A stretch of 64,000 bases of DNA from positions 62,001 through 126,000 of the forward strand of contig NZ_UXAW01000048.1 in NCBI RefSeq assembly GCF_900609055.1. Reading direction: 5' to 3'. Within the stretch, counting starts at the first letter, position 1. Each line of letters begins with the position of its first letter. Shown here one piece after another: positions 61,535 through 64,000 of this stretch. The DNA comes from Pseudogemmobacter humi. Its GTDB lineage: Bacteria; Pseudomonadota; Alphaproteobacteria; Rhodobacterales; Rhodobacteraceae. Under the pieces are notes generated by a model. The model saw only the letters and a program-made list of their open reading frames with translations. It had not been told where the DNA came from and did not search any database. A program made the position numbers and the translations under genes.

Positions 61535-62956
61535 ATGACCCAGGGCCTGAGAGCCGTTCTGATCCTTGCGATCTTCGCCGGGGTGATGCTGCGGTTCTGG
61601 AACGTGACGAGCGACCCGTCGCTGTGGCTGGACGAGGTGTTCTCGGCGCAAATGGCGCAAAGCCCGCTGCCGGATCTGCTGCTGGCGGTGCCGCGGTTCG
61701 ACACCCACCCGCCGCTTTACTATCTGCAACTGCACCTCTGGGCGCTGGCGGGCGGCTCGGACCTTTGGCTGCTGTTGAACAGCGTGCTGCTGGATCTTTG
61801 CGTGATCCTGTCGCTCTGGCATGTCGCCGGGCGGCTTTACGGGCGCGAGACCGGGCTCTGGGCGGCGGCGCTCTGGGCGGTGCTGCCGCTCGGCCTGTTC
61901 TTCGCGGAAAACCTGCGGATGTATGCGCTGTTCTTCCTTGAGATCATCTGGGCCTGGTATCTTCTGGAGAACCGTATCCGCCGGGGCGGCGGCGGGCGGG
62001 TGGCGGTGCTGCTTCTGGGGCTGGCGGCGACGCTGACCCACGGGCTTGGCTTTTTCGTGGTGTTCTTCCTGTATTTCCAGGCGCTGGTGCGGCTTTACCG
62101 CGCGCATGGGCGGCGGGCGGCGCTGATCCTTGTGCTGGACTATATCCCGGTGGCTTTGGCCTCGCTGTGGTCGCTGGGTATCGGCAGTTTCCGCCAGACC
62201 GAGGGGATCGAGAGCTTCGACCTGGCCACCCTCGGCATCCACCTGGCGATCACCTTCCTCGGGATGCACGCGCCCTCGCCGGAGCTGTTGGGCTATCTGG
62301 CGCTGGTCCTGGTGCTGGCGGCGCTGCTGGCGGGGCGGTCGCGGCCGATGGCCTTGTGGCTGGTGGTGCTGCCCTTCGCGGTGCTGCTGGCGCTGACGCT
62401 GACGGTCAAGACGGTGTTCATGTATCGCACCCTCGGGCTGTTTTTGCCCTTCGTCGTGCTTGGACTCGCCCGGGGCCGCTGGCCGGTGCTGGCGCTGGCC
62501 CTGTTCGCGGTGGCGGGGCTGAACTCTTCGCTGCGGTTCGAAAAAGAGGGCTACCGTGGCGCGGCGGAGCTGTGGGCGGAACGCGCCGCGCCCGATGCGG
62601 TGATGTTCACCCAAGGGGTGCCCGATCTGTGGGGCGTCAGCCGCTATCTGCCCGGGGTGCCGCGCTACTCCGCGCTGGACATCCAGCCGCCGGTGCGCGA
62701 CGGGATGCTGCGGCTGAAGGAACGGCTGACCGGCACCTGGTTCGACCGCGCCGGGCTGTTTGGCCAGACCGATCATCTGACCATCGGCAGCCGCGAGATC
62801 TGGCCCTGGCTGCCCGAAGAAAAGCTGGCCGGGCTGCAAAGCTACTGGCTGCTCTCACCCCCCGCCGGCACCTGCCTGCGCGACACCGACCGCATCGTGG
62901 AAAGCCACGCGCCGCTGGGCAAACTGCTTCTGCTTTGCGAGGCTCAGCCCGGCTGA
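61535..62956 (+). CDS. GT39 family glycosyltransferase (ArnT/PMT-like membrane protein)
   Basis: This 473-residue polytopic membrane protein has about ten to eleven helices and the GT39 periplasmic motif LWLDEVFSAQMA with the catalytic-type Asp-Glu (D33-E34). RFDTHPPLYY and FFAENLRMYALFF are also seen. It would move a sugar from a polyprenyl-phosphate donor onto an envelope component. The ATG at 61535 begins the hydrophobic domain; the frame extends upstream. It overlaps the end of a convergent permease gene by 13 bases. Confidence 0.82.
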   Translation: MTQGLRAVLILAIFAGVMLRFWNVTSDPSLWLDEVFSAQMAQSPLPDLLLAVPRFDTHPPLYYLQLHLWALAGGSDLWLLLNSVLLDLCVILSLWHVAGRLYGRETGLWAAALWAVLPLGLFFAENLRMYALFFLEIIWAWYLLENRIRRGGGGRVAVLLLGLAATLTHGLGFFVVFFLYFQALVRLYRAHGRRAALILVLDYIPVALASLWSLGIGSFRQTEGIESFDLATLGIHLAITFLGMHAPSPELLGYLALVLVLAALLAGRSRPMALWLVVLPFAVLLALTLTVKTVFMYRTLGLFLPFVVLGLARGRWPVLALALFAVAGLNSSLRFEKEGYRGAAELWAERAAPDAVMFTQGVPDLWGVSRYLPGVPRYSALDIQPPVRDGMLRLKERLTGTWFDRAGLFGQTDHLTIGSREIWPWLPEEKLAGLQSYWLLSPPAGTCLRDTDRIVESHAPLGKLLLLCEAQPG

Positions 62957-63768
62957 TGCCGCTCTTTCCGGCGGCGGCTGAGTTCAAGAACCACCGCCGT
63001 CACCAGGGTCAGCGCGATCAGGATCAGCGCCAGCGCGTTGACCGCGGGGGTCAGGCCGGTGCGGACCTTGGTCGCGATATAGACCGTCAGCGGCGTGTCG
63101 GTGCCGCGCACGAAAAGCGTGGTGTTGTAGTTCTCGAAACTTTGCAGGAAGGCGATGAACCCCGCCGCGATCAGCGCCGGTTTCAGGAAGGGAAGCAGCA
63201 CCCGGCGGAAGATCATCCAGCGCGAGGCGCCAAGGCCGAGCGCGGCCTCCTCTTGTGTGCGGTCGAACCGTTGCAGCCGCGCGACCACCATCAGCATGAC
63301 ATAGGCGGTGATGAAGGTGGATTGCGCCAGCACGATCAGCATGGTGCCGCCCGAGACGCCCGCCTGGCGCCACAGGATCAGCGTGGCGATGCCGATGGCC
63401 ACCCCGGGCGTCAGCAGGGGCGAGACCATCACCGCGTAGAAGAAGCTGCGCGCCCGCGCGTTCATGCTGGTCAGGAACAGCGCGGCGGCGGTGCCGACCG
63501 GAAGCGCGAAAGCCACCACCGCAAGGCCGATGCCGATCGACAGCCACAGCGCCTTCCACATCGCCTGATCGTTCCAGAGCGCCTGGAACCATTGCAAGGT
63601 CGTGCCGAGCCAGGGGGTGACGGTCGGAAAGCGCGAGGTGTTGAAGGTTGCCGCCGACATGATCGCCAGCGGCAGGAACAGATAGATCAGGAACGCCGCC
63701 ATATAGAGCGCGAACAGCACCCGGGGCAGCAGCGCGGCGAGGCGGTGGAGCGGGGCCTGCGCGCTCAT
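62944..63768 (-). CDS. ABC transporter permease (PotC-like), second system
   Basis: This 274-residue inner-membrane permease of the spermidine/putrescine type has about six helices and an EAA loop (EEAALGLGASRWMIFRRV). It pairs with the partial permease at the window edge, whose stop overlaps its ATG (63765-63768). The rest of this transporter lies outside the window. It is distinct from the BMC-linked transporter. Confidence 0.87.
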   Translation of the reverse strand: MSAQAPLHRLAALLPRVLFALYMAAFLIYLFLPLAIMSAATFNTSRFPTVTPWLGTTLQWFQALWNDQAMWKALWLSIGIGLAVVAFALPVGTAAALFLTSMNARARSFFYAVMVSPLLTPGVAIGIATLILWRQAGVSGGTMLIVLAQSTFITAYVMLMVVARLQRFDRTQEEAALGLGASRWMIFRRVLLPFLKPALIAAGFIAFLQSFENYNTTLFVRGTDTPLTVYIATKVRTGLTPAVNALALILIALTLVTAVVLELSRRRKERHQPG

Positions 63769-64000
63769 TTCGCCACATCCGCCAGGTTGACGCGGAACAG
63801 CCGCAGCGCCGCCAGCACCACCGCCATGCACAGAACCAGCAGGATCAGCGCATAGGCCGCGCCGCGGTTCCAGTTCCCGCCCTCGAAGAACCAGTTGTAG
63901 ATGATCTCGGTGAACCAGCGCGAGCCGGGCGAGCCGAGCAGCGCCGGCGCGACATAGCTGCCCGCCGCCAGCATGAAGGTGAAGACGCAGCCGGTGGCGA
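63765..64000 (-). CDS. ABC transporter permease (PotB-like), partial
   Basis: Only the C-terminal 77 residues are present, with GCVFTFMLAAGSYVAPALLG at the edge and the last transmembrane helix (LILLVLCMAVVLAAL). The gene continues past base 64000; the internal ATG at 63974 is not its start. The stop overlaps the start of the PotC-like gene. Confidence 0.85.
   Translation of the reverse strand, partial: ATGCVFTFMLAAGSYVAPALLGSPGSRWFTEIIYNWFFEGGNWNRGAAYALILLVLCMAVVLAALRLFRVNLADVAK

Overview
The window looks like a chromosome segment of a high-GC alphaproteobacterium of the Rhodobacteraceae/Paracoccaceae (Rhodobacter-Paracoccus group). The evidence is gene content and order: mcl1 of the ethylmalonyl-CoA pathway, the petP-petR regulator pair, the HDAC-xseB-ispA-dxs cluster, the DUF4170-waaA-lpxK operon, TIGR02302 next to lysA, and a perfect CtrA-type site (TTAA-N7-TTAAC). 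No rRNA, tRNA, CRISPR array, insertion sequence, prophage or replication origin was recognised. Most genes are tightly packed, with many 1-8 base start/stop overlaps.

Bases 1-41.4 kb are mostly core genome. In order: lysA, TIGR02302, a zinc-ribbon protein, ftsE-ftsX-plsC, accA, mcl1, dipeptide epimerase plus D-amino-acid transaminase, an RTX Ca-binding protein, DUF1244 plus N-formylglutamate amidohydrolase, pyk, rpmI-rplT, pheS, a flavoprotein, a short enoyl-CoA hydratase, two DUF2125 paralogues, pmbA, an IMPase-family phosphatase, the SPFH-NfeD-Nudix operon, DUF4170-waaA-lpxK, dxs-ispA-xseB with an HDAC-family deacetylase, petP-petR, ilvE, ohr, queG, a GST and mtgA.

Bases 41.5-48.4 kb hold a ribitol catabolic cluster. 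A LacI regulator is divergent from an ABC sugar transporter (binding protein, ATPase, permease), a ribitol 2-dehydrogenase and an FGGY D-ribulokinase, so ribitol would become D-ribulose and then D-ribulose 5-phosphate. A DeoR-type regulator at 48.4-49.2 kb converges on this cluster and diverges from the next one.

Bases 49.4-60.4 kb hold the most striking system, a complete bacterial microcompartment (BMC) operon. Its order is class III PLP enzyme, aldehyde dehydrogenase with a C-terminal encapsulation peptide, tandem-domain shell protein (BMC-T), a 152-aa protein with an EutQ-like module, BMC-P, BMC-H, a second BMC-T, a polyamine-type ABC transporter, an SDR dehydrogenase and an APH-fold kinase. 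The enzyme set matches the aminoacetone / 1-amino-2-propanol pathway of the RMM (AAUM) microcompartment known from Mycobacterium. In that pathway an amino ketone is reduced to an amino alcohol, phosphorylated, split by a PLP phospho-lyase to an aldehyde, and oxidised to an acyl-CoA. Here the uptake system is PotABCD-like, and no cofactor-recycling enzyme is encoded nearby.

The last part (60.4-64 kb) has a GT2 and a GT39 glycosyltransferase and the end of a second polyamine-type ABC permease pair that runs off the window. Noncoding structure of note: a dispersed intergenic module (hairpin, then GGTATTT, then ATCAGGATGAAAG) that often sits directly before start codons; three abutting perfect palindromes between lpxK and dxs; a 12-bp tandem repeat and a LacI-type dyad before the ribitol operon; a TTGCAATTGCAA palindrome before mcl1; and two dyads between deoR and the BMC operon.
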